Assembly: GCA_964427535.1 (NCBI GenBank) | Contig: CAYRVF010000030.1 | Span: 1 to 42,762, forward strand | Length of the DNA: 42,762 nucleotides | DNA from: CAYRVF01 sp964427535 | GTDB lineage: Bacteria > Chloroflexota > Ktedonobacteria > Ktedonobacterales > JADMIN01 | Reading direction: 5' to 3' | Part shown: positions 8,416 to 18,262 of the stretch, one piece after another | How positions within the stretch are numbered: position 1 is the first letter of the stretch | Layout of the letters: the number at the start of each line of letters is the position of its first letter | Program-made: the position numbers and the translations under genes | Notes under the pieces: generated by a model | What the model was told of the DNA's origin: nothing | The model's database searches: none | The model's input: the letters and a program-made list of their open reading frames with translations, nothing else

Positions 8416-10086
8416 ATGCACGAGCTTTCCGCATTTACCTACATGCCGGGCACGGCGGATTGGTACCGCATCCTGCCCGAGTTGATCGTCTTGGGCACGG
8501 CGCTGCTCGTGCTGCTCGCCGATCTCTTCGCGGTGAGGGGCCGAAAGGGCTGGCTGGCAATTGTCGGACTGCTCGGCGTAATCGCGGCCGCCGTGCTCGC
8601 CTGCGTGGTCTTCGCGGGCAACGAGACCGTGCCGGCGTTCTACGCCATGGTCAGCGCGGACCGTGGGGCGATGTTCGCCGATGTCGTCATTCTCTTCGCG
8701 GCCGGGCTGGGGCTACTGATGTCGCCCGGCTTCATCGAGCGGCAGGGCATCACGCACGAGGGCGAGTATTACGCGCTGCTGCTGATCTCTGCGCTCGGCA
8801 TGATGCTGATGGCCTCAGCAATGAATCTGATGATCATCTTCGTGGGTCTGGAAGTGCTCTCGCTCTCGCTGTACGTGCTATGCGCGATCGTGCCAGGCCG
8901 GTTCCGCTCGCAAGAGTCGGGCATGAAGTACTTCATCCTGAGCTCGTTCGCCTCGGCCTTTTTGCTCTATGGCATGGCGCTGACGTACGGCAGCACCGGC
9001 TCGACCTCGCTGCTCGGCATCCGGACGTTCGTCGCCAGGCATGGTGTCTCGTTGACGTCAGGATTTGGGCCGCTTTTGGTTGCCGGGCTCGGGCTGATGG
9101 CCGTCGGCTTCTGCTTCAAGGTCTCGGCGGTGCCCTTCCAGGCGTGGACGCCTGATGTTTATGTCGGCGCGCCGACGAGTGTGACGGCGTTCATGTCGGT
9201 CGGCACGAAGGTGGCCGCGTTCGCCGGGCTAGCGCGGGTGTTCTTCTTCGCGCTGTCGTCTCTCGCGGCCTACTGGCAGCCGGTCTTCTGGGTGATCGCC
9301 ATTCTCACGATGCTCGCGGGCAACCTCTTCGCCGTCACCCAGCGCGACGTGAAGCGCATGCTGGCGTATTCGAGTGTGGCGAACGCGGGATACATCCTGG
9401 TCGCCATTGGCTCGGCGGAGGCGTCAGGCGCGCACAACAGCCTCATTCTCGCCTCGATGTTCGTGTACCTGGCCTGCTACGCCGCGATGAACGTCGGCGC
9501 GTTCGGCGTGGTGCTGGCGATCGAGCACGATGACGGGAGCGGCACGTCGCTCGATGACTTCAACGGGCTCGCGCGCACCCGTCCGGCGCTGGCGGCTGTC
9601 ATGGCACTCTTCCTCTTCTCGCTCGCGGGCATTCCCGCCACGGCCGGGTTTATCGGCAAGTGGTATGTGTTCTACGCGGCCATCGTGGCGGGCCATCTGG
9701 AACTTGCCGTCATCGGCGTGATTGCCAGCATGATCGGCGTGTTCTACTACCTGCGCGTGGTCTGGGCAATGTACTTCACCGAGCCGCGTCCGGCATCTGA
9801 ACCGTTCGTCGTCGAGCCGGTACCCGAGGCGCAGGCGCCTGTTCCTGCGCTGGCGGCCGTCGGCGCGACGTCTGATGGCGGTGTGACGGTGGCCGAAGCA
9901 CCCCCTTCGACGGTGGCGGCTCCGACGACGCACGCCCAGCCAACAGTTGCGACGCCCGCTCCACGAGTGACGCGAGGTACGGCGGTTGCGCTTACGCTCG
10001 CGGCGGTCGCGACGCTGGGGCTGGGGATAGTGCCGGGCGGGCTGGTGCAACTGGCCATCTCGGCCGCGAACGCATTCCTGCGGTAG
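8416..10086 (+). CDS. nuoN: NADH-quinone oxidoreductase subunit N
   Basis: Third antiporter-like subunit of the complex I membrane arm. The 556-residue product has about 14 helices and the family blocks LEVLSLSLYVLCAI, ESGMKYFILSSFASAFLLYG, and FKVSAVPFQAWTPDVYVGAP, including the channel lysine and PxxxWxPD signature. The ATG at 8416 follows GAGAGG with 9-base spacing; a longer open frame upstream runs through nuoM and the gap. Between the last two helices, roughly residues 455-520, lies a Pro/Ala/Val/Thr-rich insertion (for example EAPPSTVAAPTTHAQP) longer than in typical NuoN. It is the last gene of the operon and is convergent with lon. Confidence 0.96.
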   Translation: MHELSAFTYMPGTADWYRILPELIVLGTALLVLLADLFAVRGRKGWLAIVGLLGVIAAAVLACVVFAGNETVPAFYAMVSADRGAMFADVVILFAAGLGLLMSPGFIERQGITHEGEYYALLLISALGMMLMASAMNLMIIFVGLEVLSLSLYVLCAIVPGRFRSQESGMKYFILSSFASAFLLYGMALTYGSTGSTSLLGIRTFVARHGVSLTSGFGPLLVAGLGLMAVGFCFKVSAVPFQAWTPDVYVGAPTSVTAFMSVGTKVAAFAGLARVFFFALSSLAAYWQPVFWVIAILTMLAGNLFAVTQRDVKRMLAYSSVANAGYILVAIGSAEASGAHNSLILASMFVYLACYAAMNVGAFGVVLAIEHDDGSGTSLDDFNGLARTRPALAAVMALFLFSLAGIPATAGFIGKWYVFYAAIVAGHLELAVIGVIASMIGVFYYLRVVWAMYFTEPRPASEPFVVEPVPEAQAPVPALAAVGATSDGGVTVAEAPPSTVAAPTTHAQPTVATPAPRVTRGTAVALTLAAVATLGLGIVPGGLVQLAISAANAFLR

Positions 10087-10122
10087 GTCGATTGGCCAGT
10101 CGCGTGACGATGTACGCCCGGG

Positions 10123-10134
10123 CTGAGGAGCGCC

Positions 10135-10138
<4 letters not shown>
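10123..10138. terminator. Short stem-loop between convergent nuoN and lon
   Basis: CTGAGG and CCTCAG form a perfect 6-bp stem with an AGCG loop, overlapping the lon stop codon. Its place between convergent genes suits a bidirectional terminator, but there is no T-run on either strand, so the call is weak. Confidence 0.3.
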
Positions 10139-12702
<2,564 letters not shown>

Positions 12703-12802
12703 GAGGTCAACCTCTCCTCGAAAGTTGCGGGACGGCTCGAGGCAAGGAGCCGCGCACAGACGAGACAGGCTCGCCGGCTTTCAGCGCCTGCACGCAGTCA
12801 GC

Positions 12803-12831
12803 AGTATAGCGCAGCCTGCTCGGAAAGACAA
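12803..12831 (-). promoter_or_regulatory. lon promoter
   Basis: On the minus strand a -35 TTGTCT (12826-12831) and a -10 TATACT (12803-12808) are separated by 17 bases. The -10 continues as TATACTGCT, the same extension seen at the helicase and aldolase promoters. It predicts a leader of about 95 bases. No CIRCE or HAIR heat-shock element is visible next to it. Confidence 0.6.
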
Positions 12832-13012
12832 TTCGCGGGAGCGACTGGCGAGGCGTTTGGGGAAGCTCGTTCCGCACAGCTATTCTAACGGGCGACATGG
12901 ACGCGGAGACACACTCAGGCGCCGGACCGGTACCGCATCGGGGAAACCAACTGCGAGCATGCGGCGCTGTGGCCCAAAACTTGCGGCGTGTGGGGCCAGT
13001 AACCGCCGGGTA

Positions 13013-13040
13013 CTGACAGGTTCGAGAACCGGCCTATGAT
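13013..13040 (+). promoter_or_regulatory. Promoter of the small zinc-ribbon gene
   Basis: -35 CTGACA (13013-13018) and -10 TATGAT (13035-13040), each one base off consensus, with a 16-base spacer. A transcript would start near 13047 and give a leader of about 135 bases before the ATG at 13184. Confidence 0.6.
13019..13030. promoter_or_regulatory. Operator-like dyad GGTTCGAGAACC
   Basis: A perfect 12-base inverted repeat lies exactly in the spacer between the -35 and -10 hexamers. That position would let a bound dimer block or twist the promoter. It resembles GAAC-type repressor sites only loosely; the regulator is unknown. Confidence 0.45.
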
Positions 13041-13183
13041 ATAGTGAAACTGGCACGGGTGGTGTCGCTCGGGGCGGCGTTTGCGGCGGTGGTGGCTCCC
13101 TTTGCGCACCCCTCTCCTTCGCGGCCCATGCCGCCAGCGGGCGGAAGATCAGTGCCTGAAGCTTGAGGAAGGGGGCGATCGGC

Positions 13184-13396
13184 ATGGAAATAGTGTTTCC
13201 GCGCTGTCGCAAGTGTGGTGCGGGCGATCTGGTTCCGCTGTCCGATTTTGGTAGTCAGGGTGCGTCCATCCAGTTCAAGGCGTGGGTCTGCACGAATCCC
13301 AATTGCCTGTACAACGTCAAGATTCGCAACGGTGATCTCATCATCAATGAGCCCGTCAGCGACGCCTCGCTGCATCCCTATCGCAATGCCCGCTAG
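13184..13396 (+). CDS. Small zinc-ribbon protein, function unknown
   Basis: A 70-residue soluble protein with CRKC at residues 8-11 and CTNPNC at 36-41, a spaced four-cysteine arrangement that suggests one structural zinc ribbon. I do not recognise a named family. The ATG at 13184 follows GAGGAAGGGGG at 8-base spacing; a TTG at 13163 is an unlikely alternative. The gene stands alone between divergent lon and downstream ftsY, with its own promoter and a stem-loop after its end. Similar small ribbon proteins often bind nucleic acid or partner proteins, but nothing here decides this. Confidence 0.75.
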   Translation: MEIVFPRCRKCGAGDLVPLSDFGSQGASIQFKAWVCTNPNCLYNVKIRNGDLIINEPVSDASLHPYRNAR

Positions 13397-13479
13397 ACGA
13401 ACGCCGTGAACGTGTCGTCCTAGGCGCGTCAGGCGGATGTCGGAGCAGTGGAAGTCTGACTCCCCCCTCGAGCGTATCA

Positions 13480-13506
13480 GTTGCCGTCCTCCGTACATGC
13501 GGCAAC
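13480..13506. terminator. Stem-loop after the zinc-ribbon gene
   Basis: GTTGCCG and CGGCAAC form a perfect 7-bp stem with a 13-base loop, 83 bases after the stop of the zinc-ribbon gene and upstream of the ftsY promoter. Only a weak T-containing tail follows (TCGTTTG), so termination is plausible but unproven. Confidence 0.35.
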
Positions 13507-13575
13507 GGGTACGCTCGTTTGTCGCGTCGGACACCGAACACGTGCTGGTCGGCAAGAATGCGTCGGATGGTAGGC

Positions 13576-13604
13576 GTGAAAATGCGCCGCAAAGCGTACA
13601 TAAT
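13576..13604 (+). promoter_or_regulatory. ftsY promoter
   Basis: -35 GTGAAA (13576-13581) and -10 CATAAT (13599-13604) with a 17-base spacer, about 85 bases upstream of the ftsY start. The -10 differs from consensus at one position and the -35 at two. Confidence 0.5.
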
Positions 13605-13689
13605 GAAGCATGGAGACCCATGTATCGCCGCCGGCACGATGGGCAGTGTCCCTCTCGCCGGTGGAATGAAATAGACGAGGTTGAGAACC

Positions 13690-15036
13690 GTGTTCAAGCG
13701 ATTGCGTGAAGGACTCTTCGGCCGGACAGAGGCCGAGCAAGACCAGCAGCGAACGGTCGAGGCGCCAGAAGAGGAGCCCAACGAGGAAGACGAGGGACAT
13801 GCGACCACTCAAGTTGACGTGGCACCCGAGGCGGTAGAAACTCTAGAGGAGGAGGACGTCGACACGGCGGAGGCTGCGAGCCCCGCCGTCGCTACCGCGC
13901 CCGAGGTACCGCCGCCGCCGCTGATAGCCCGTGTTGAAACGCCGCCGCCTCCCGCACCGCAGCCTGCGCCCCGCCCTGGGCCCGTATCAGAGGCACCGGT
14001 GATGAGCGCGTCGCCAGCGGCTCGAGCGCCCCAGGTCGCACCTGAGCCAGAGGACTTCGAGGACGAGCCGGAGGACGTCGAGGACGTCGAGGACGAGGAG
14101 GCCGTCGCGGGTCGTCGCGGCGGGCTCTTTGGCGGTCGCCTCCGCTTCGGCCTTGGTCGCACCCGCCAGGTCTTCGGGCGCATGAACACCGCGCTCGAAG
14201 AGGCGGAGGACATCACCGACGACCTCTGGGACGAGCTCGAAGAGACGCTCATCACGAGTGACGTGGGTGTGCAGACGACGGAGAAGTTGCTCGATACGTT
14301 GCGTGAGCGTGTGCGGGCCGAGAACCTGACGACAGGCGCCGAGCTGCGCGATGCGCTCAAAGAGGAGTTGGAGCTGCTGCTGGGTGAGCCGGAAGAGCTC
14401 GTGTTCTCGGACACCTCGCCCATCACGGTCGTGCTGGTGGTCGGCGTGAACGGTGTGGGCAAGACGACCAGCATAGCCAAGCTGGGCTATCTGCTCAAGC
14501 GCCAGAAACATCGCGTCATGTTCGTCGCGGGAGACACATTCCGCGCGGCGGCGACGGAGCAGTTGAAGCTGTGGGGCGAGCGTGTGGGCGTGCCAGTCAT
14601 CAGCCAGCACCACGGCGCGGACGCAGCGGCGGTCGTCTACGACGGCATGCAGGCGGCGCAGGCGCGCAACGCGGATGTGCTCGTCGTCGATACGGCGGGG
14701 CGTCTCCACACCAAATATAACTTGATGGAGGAGCTGAAGAAGATCGTGCGCGTGCTGCAGCGCTACGATCCTGAAGCGCCGCACGATATCTTGCTGGTGA
14801 TCGACGCCACGACGGGCCAGAACGGCTTTCTGCAGGCCAAGCAGTTCGTCCAGGATACTGGCGTGAGCGGCGTGATCCTCACCAAGCTCGACGGCACGGC
14901 GCGCGGCGGCATCGCCTTCGCGGTCGCGTCTGAGCTTGGTCTGCCGATCAAGTACATTGGGACGGGCGAGCAGGTGAAGGATATGGCGCCCTTCGACGCG
15001 CATGACTTTGTCGAGGCGCTCTTCGAGCACGACTAG
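13690..15036 (+). CDS. ftsY: Signal recognition particle receptor FtsY
   Basis: Membrane-associated SRP GTPase that docks ribosome-nascent chain-SRP complexes at the translocon. The 448-residue product has an acidic, proline-rich A domain (about 20-145), the N domain helical bundle, and the G domain with G1 GVNGVGKTT (252-260), DTFRAAA (282-288), DTAGR (334-338) and TKLDG (398-402). The start is GTG at 13690, giving the typical MFKRLREGL opening, with GAGG 9 bases upstream; an in-frame TTG at 13681 has no ribosome site. The acidic domain with many EDVED repeats is longer than in many relatives. Ffh has no such acidic domain and carries an M domain, so this is FtsY. Confidence 0.97.
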   Translation: MFKRLREGLFGRTEAEQDQQRTVEAPEEEPNEEDEGHATTQVDVAPEAVETLEEEDVDTAEAASPAVATAPEVPPPPLIARVETPPPPAPQPAPRPGPVSEAPVMSASPAARAPQVAPEPEDFEDEPEDVEDVEDEEAVAGRRGGLFGGRLRFGLGRTRQVFGRMNTALEEAEDITDDLWDELEETLITSDVGVQTTEKLLDTLRERVRAENLTTGAELRDALKEELELLLGEPEELVFSDTSPITVVLVVGVNGVGKTTSIAKLGYLLKRQKHRVMFVAGDTFRAAATEQLKLWGERVGVPVISQHHGADAAAVVYDGMQAAQARNADVLVVDTAGRLHTKYNLMEELKKIVRVLQRYDPEAPHDILLVIDATTGQNGFLQAKQFVQDTGVSGVILTKLDGTARGGIAFAVASELGLPIKYIGTGEQVKDMAPFDAHDFVEALFEHD

Positions 15037-15121
15037 CGCTCGGTGAAATTGTGTCGGTGTGCTCGCGGTCCACACGTCCGTTCGCCTGTTCACTAGCTAC
15101 AGGTTCGTGAGGGATGATAGT

Positions 15122-15421
15122 ATGATGAAGTTGCGGGCGTGGCTCCGGGCACGTCTGGCACACGACACGCCACCTCTCGAAGACGACTGGACGCTCCTCC
15201 ATAGTACGTTCTCCGCCGGAATCGGCGAGATGTATGCGGACGTGCTGCGGAAGTCGGGCGTCCCTGTGCTGGTCAAGCAGTGGGGAGGCGGCACCGTGCT
15301 CGTTGGCGGTGCGCCGATGGGGCTGAGCCTGTATGTGCCGCGCAGTCGCGTGGATGAGGCGCGCGACGTGCTCGGCCTTGACGAGGCAGGGGAACAGAGC
15401 GAGGAAATCGATGAAAGATGA
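15122..15421 (+). CDS. DUF2007-like small protein
   Basis: A 99-residue protein whose middle (WTLLHSTFSAGIGEMYADVL, then VLVKQWGGGTVLV and LYVPRSRVDEARDVL) fits the DUF2007 fold, a small ferredoxin-like domain often fused to or encoded near zinc-binding and signalling proteins. The biochemical role is not known. The ATG at 15122 has GAGGGA upstream; the second ATG three bases on is equally possible. Its 3' end overlaps accD by 11 bases, so the two are translationally coupled, which hints at co-expression rather than at a function in fatty acid synthesis. Confidence 0.7.
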   Translation: MMKLRAWLRARLAHDTPPLEDDWTLLHSTFSAGIGEMYADVLRKSGVPVLVKQWGGGTVLVGGAPMGLSLYVPRSRVDEARDVLGLDEAGEQSEEIDER

Positions 15422-16271
15422 GTCGCGGCCGGCGCTCTCGCAAGTCGGCGTGAATGGCGCGCGGACCGTGCCGGGCAATATCGCCGTGAAGTGCCCGAAC
15501 TGTCGCGAACTTCTGGTCGGCAAGGACTGGGAGAAGAATCTCAAGGTCTGCCCGAAGTGCGGACATCACGGTCGTCTCACCGCCCAGGAGCGTGTCGATC
15601 TACTGGTCGACCCCGACTCATTCACCGAGCTCGATGCCGACATGCGTTCGAGTGATCCGCTTGAGTTCGTCAGCCGCTCCCAGTCCTATAAGGAGAAGTT
15701 GCAGCGCGAGCGCGAGGCATCGGGGCTGAACGAAGGCGTCGTTATCGGGTCAGGTCGTATCGAGGACCTGCCGATTGTGCTCGTCATCCAGGATTTCCGT
15801 TTCATCGGCGGCAGCATGGGCACGGTCGTCGGCGAGAAGATTACCCGTGGAATCGAGATGGCCGCCGACACGCAGACTCCGCTGCTGATCTCCACCGCCT
15901 CGGGCGGCGCGCGCATGCAAGAGGGCGCCTTGTCGCTGATGCAGATGGCCAAGACGTCTGCGGCGCTGGCCCGGCTGGCGGATGCTGGCGTGCCCTTCAT
16001 CTCGCTGCTGACCGACCCGACGACGGGCGGGGTCGCGGCGAGTTTCGCTTTCCTTGGCGATATTATCCTCGCGGAGCCAGGCGCGCTCATCGGGTTCGCG
16101 GGTCCGCGCGTGATCGAGCAGTTCATCCATCAGCGTCTGCCGAAGGATACCAATACGTCCGAATTCGTGCAGGCACACGGAATGCTGGATGGTATTGTTC
16201 ACAGGCGGGCGCTGCGGGCGACGCTCGCACGATTGTTACGTCTATACAACAACGTGCGGCAGCCGGTATAA
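15411..16271 (+). CDS. accD: Acetyl-CoA carboxylase carboxyltransferase subunit beta
   Basis: Zinc-containing half of the carboxyltransferase that moves the carboxyl group from carboxybiotin to acetyl-CoA, giving malonyl-CoA for fatty acid synthesis. The 286-residue product has the Cys4 zinc ribbon at 28-50 (CPNC, CPKC), then the crotonase-like core with GGSMGTVVGEKITRGIE, the STASGGARMQEG oxyanion loop and TDPTTGGVAASFA. The ATG follows GAGGAAA and lies within the 3' end of the DUF2007-like gene. accA, the partner subunit, starts 101 bases downstream. Confidence 0.97.
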   Translation: MKDESRPALSQVGVNGARTVPGNIAVKCPNCRELLVGKDWEKNLKVCPKCGHHGRLTAQERVDLLVDPDSFTELDADMRSSDPLEFVSRSQSYKEKLQREREASGLNEGVVIGSGRIEDLPIVLVIQDFRFIGGSMGTVVGEKITRGIEMAADTQTPLLISTASGGARMQEGALSLMQMAKTSAALARLADAGVPFISLLTDPTTGGVAASFAFLGDIILAEPGALIGFAGPRVIEQFIHQRLPKDTNTSEFVQAHGMLDGIVHRRALRATLARLLRLYNNVRQPV

Positions 16272-16320
16272 TCGCAAGGCATCGGCAGCGAATAGGGGCG
16301 GATGTGGTGGGGGTGAGCGG

Positions 16321-16341
16321 CTCGTGGCAGGACACCACGAG
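16321..16341. other. Stem-loop in the accD-accA gap
   Basis: CTCGTGG and CCACGAG pair perfectly over 7 bp around a 7-base loop, between accD and the accA ribosome site. With no T-run it is unlikely to terminate fully. It may set relative amounts of the two subunits, but this is a guess. Confidence 0.4.
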
Positions 16342-16372
16342 TGACGGCACGATGACCGGGAGGTGACGCGAG

Positions 16373-17353
16373 ATGGCATTTGATCTCGAGTTCGAGCGAC
16401 CGCTGGCGGAGATCGAGAAGCGGATACAGTCGCTGCAACGCAAGGGCGACCGGCTCAAGGCCGAGGACCGCACGCGTCTCGCCGAGCTTGAGCGCGAGTT
16501 GGAGCGTACGTCGCGTGAGATCTACATGCACCTCACGCCGTGGCAGCGGGTGCAGGTCGCGCGTCACCGTGAGCGTCCCTACACGCTCGACTACGTCAAG
16601 CTCATCTGCGATGACTTTTTCGAGTTGCATGGTGATCGGCGCTTTAGCGACGACAAAGCCATCGTCGGGGGGCTGGCGACCATCGATGGACAGACGGTCA
16701 TGCTGGTGGGGCATCAGAAGGGGCGCACGATTCAGGAGCGCGAGGAGCGCACCAATGGGATGCCGCACCCCGAAGGCTATCGCAAGGCGCAGCGTCTCTT
16801 CAAGCAGGCCGAGCGCTTTCACATGCCCGTGCTGACGATGATCGATACCACCGGTGCCTACATCGGGCTGGATGACGAAAAGCGTGGCATCGCCCTGGCC
16901 ATCGCGGAGAACCTGATGGTGATGGCGGCGTTGCGCACGCCAATCGTCTCCGTCGTTATCGGCGAGGGCGGTAGTGGCGGCGCGCTGGGCATCGGCGTCG
17001 CGGACCGCATCCTGATGATGGAGCACGCGGTGTATACGGTCGCCTCGCCCGAGGCGGCGGCGTCGATCCTCTGGCGCGACTCAGCCTTCGCGCCCAACGC
17101 GGCCGAGGCGATGAAGATTACCGCGCCCGATTTGCTCAAGCTGGGCCTGATCGAGGGCATCATCACTGAGCCGCTCGGTGGGGCGCATCGCGACTCACGA
17201 GCCGCGGCGGAAGCCCTCAAGGCCGCCGTCGTCGCCAACATTCGCGAACTGCTACAGATGCCGACCGAGACACTGCTCGAACGCCGCTATAACCGTTTCC
17301 GGGCGATCGGCAGCCCCGCATGTGAACCCATCGGCGTTGGCTCGCCCAGCTAG
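16373..17353 (+). CDS. accA: Acetyl-CoA carboxylase carboxyltransferase subunit alpha
   Basis: Alpha half of acetyl-CoA carboxyltransferase, which pairs with AccD to form the A2B2 enzyme. The 326-residue product has the N-terminal helical part (FERPLAEIEKRI, then ARHRERPYTLDYV), and the core with HGDRRFSDDKAIVGG, GHQKGR, GMPHPEGYRKAQRL, DTTGAY and the oxyanion loop GEGGSGGALGIGVAD. Length and motifs are standard. GGGAGGTG at 7-base spacing fixes the ATG at 16373. The gene ends at a strong stem-loop shared with the convergent KGG gene. Confidence 0.97.
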   Translation: MAFDLEFERPLAEIEKRIQSLQRKGDRLKAEDRTRLAELERELERTSREIYMHLTPWQRVQVARHRERPYTLDYVKLICDDFFELHGDRRFSDDKAIVGGLATIDGQTVMLVGHQKGRTIQEREERTNGMPHPEGYRKAQRLFKQAERFHMPVLTMIDTTGAYIGLDDEKRGIALAIAENLMVMAALRTPIVSVVIGEGGSGGALGIGVADRILMMEHAVYTVASPEAAASILWRDSAFAPNAAEAMKITAPDLLKLGLIEGIITEPLGGAHRDSRAAAEALKAAVVANIRELLQMPTETLLERRYNRFRAIGSPACEPIGVGSPS

Positions 17354-17413
17354 GCGCGTGTCCGTCTCTCGTGTGAGATGGATGCTGAGCGCACTCCTGG
17401 TCGCGAGTTGAAA

Positions 17414-17448
17414 CATATTGGAGGGCATGCACCGTGCCCTCCAATATG
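17414..17448. terminator. Bidirectional terminator-type stem-loop
   Basis: A perfect 14-bp inverted repeat (17414-17427 with 17435-17448) around a 7-base loop, centred between the convergent accA and KGG-repeat genes. On the minus strand three T residues follow the stem; the plus strand has no T-run. Position and stability support a shared terminator. Confidence 0.7.
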
Positions 17449-17471
17449 CTCTCTGCGAGTGTCGAGGAGGG

Positions 17472-17771
17472 CTATTTCCCGTCGTCCTCGTGTGCTGGCA
17501 TTGCCCGATTGCTCTCGCCGCCCTTTTTGCCGATGCGCGCGTAGAACTCCATGCCTTGCGTGCGCTTGGTGCTCTCGCCGCCCTTGCGGCCAATGGTGGC
17601 GTAGTAATCGGCGCCATGTGCGCGGCGCACCGCGTCGCCGCCCTTCTTGCCGATCTTTGAGAAGAAGTCGTGACCGTACTTCGCTCGCACGGCTTCACCG
17701 CCATGACGCGCCTCTTCCGTTCCGGCAACCGGCCCGCGTTTCTTCCCTTGCGGTTCTGAACGATTGGCCAT
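17472..17771 (-). CDS. KGG-repeat stress-type protein
   Basis: A 99-residue, very hydrophilic, lysine- and glycine-rich protein. After a basic N-terminus it has three and a half copies of a 20-residue repeat: GGEAVRAKYGHDFFSKIGKK, GGDAVRRAHGADYYATIGRK, GGESTKRTQGMEFYARIGKK and then GGES. The KGG motif spans each repeat junction. This matches the KGG family, known from general-stress proteins such as E. coli YciG and common in soil and spore-forming bacteria. The start ATG at 17771 has AGGAGG 7 bases upstream. A much longer open frame continues upstream in the same phase but shows no ribosome site or family similarity. Probably disordered and possibly nucleic-acid or stress related; the biochemical role is unknown. 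Confidence 0.85.
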   Translation of the reverse strand: MANRSEPQGKKRGPVAGTEEARHGGEAVRAKYGHDFFSKIGKKGGDAVRRAHGADYYATIGRKGGESTKRTQGMEFYARIGKKGGESNRAMPAHEDDGK

Positions 17772-18262
17772 CTGCATCCTCCTGTGTACGCTATAAGCGC
17801 CGGTACGTCCCAATCGAAAATTCACTGTCGACGGTGTGTGCCATCCGCGGCTACCCGACCATGCTGAGCGACGGAACTCCGTGCCCGAGCATGCCCTGGT
17901 CCCCCTTGCCGCGCTGGCTCCCCATGCACTGTCACGGGCCGTGTCATTGCGCCCGTCTGCACGTATGTACGTGGCGCATGCTCTGTTGGTTACATAGGAG
18001 GTCGTTTCCAGGGTGAGTTCAATTTCCATCAGCAGGACGCGACGAGCGGTTGCCCTGGCGCGTAGGATTCCCAGGTGCTCCGCGACGTGCGAACGCAGCA
18101 CCTTCGCGAAGCTGTGTTGAGACATAATGGCTGGCCCGTTTTCCGAGGAGGTGGCAGGCACACAGACGAGCTGCGAGAAGCATGATATACTGCTCTCCGC
18201 TTGTGCCGCTGAGGCGCGGGCGTCAACGTCAGCGCGATTTGGTTCAGACAACGGGAACACAG
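17772..18262. other. Divergent intergenic region, KGG gene and helicase cassette
   Basis: About 490 bases between the divergent KGG gene and the helicase start. It holds the helicase promoter at 18163-18191 and a weak TATAGC -10-like hexamer for the KGG gene on the minus strand near 17790-17795. Short frames in both directions exist but none has a convincing ribosome site plus recognisable protein. Confidence 0.5.
18163..18191 (+). promoter_or_regulatory. Promoter of the helicase three-gene cassette
   Basis: An extended -10, TGATATACT (TATACT at 18186-18191), with a weak -35 CAGACG 17 bases upstream. The surrounding string GCATGATATACTGCT recurs exactly at the aldolase promoter on the other strand near 33000. 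The ATG at 18182 therefore belongs to the promoter, and translation should begin downstream. Confidence 0.6.

Larger units (their letters stand above)
12703..13183. other. Divergent intergenic region, lon and zinc-ribbon gene
   Basis: A 481-base gap between the divergent lon and the small zinc-ribbon gene. It holds the lon leader and promoter on its left, the zinc-ribbon gene promoter with an embedded dyad on its right, and otherwise no open frame with a ribosome site. The middle, about 12840-13010, shows nothing I recognise. Confidence 0.6.

Noticed and set aside
13019..13030. GGTTCGAGAACC read as a tRNA T-arm
   Set aside because: No acceptor, D or anticodon arms can be placed around it; it is better explained as a dyad in a promoter spacer.
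13987..15093. 368-residue minus-strand frame opposite ftsY
   Set aside because: Antisense shadow; composition is dominated by Arg, Leu, His and Asp from the complement of FtsY codons.
17996..18120. Possible 36-codon ORF after AGGAGG at about 17993
   Set aside because: The ribosome-like site is good but the product is Arg/Ser/Ala-rich without features, and there is no promoter or conservation evidence.
17772..18260. Minus-strand frame running upstream in phase with the KGG gene
   Set aside because: The KGG gene has a strong AGGAGG-supported ATG at 17771. The upstream part has no ribosome site, reads like random translation and crosses the helicase promoter.
18182..18262. ATG at 18182 as start of the SNF2 helicase
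   Set aside because: The ATG overlaps the extended -10 GATATACT that recurs at the aldolase promoter, and the 27 added residues are Arg-rich without family similarity. It remains a possible alternative.
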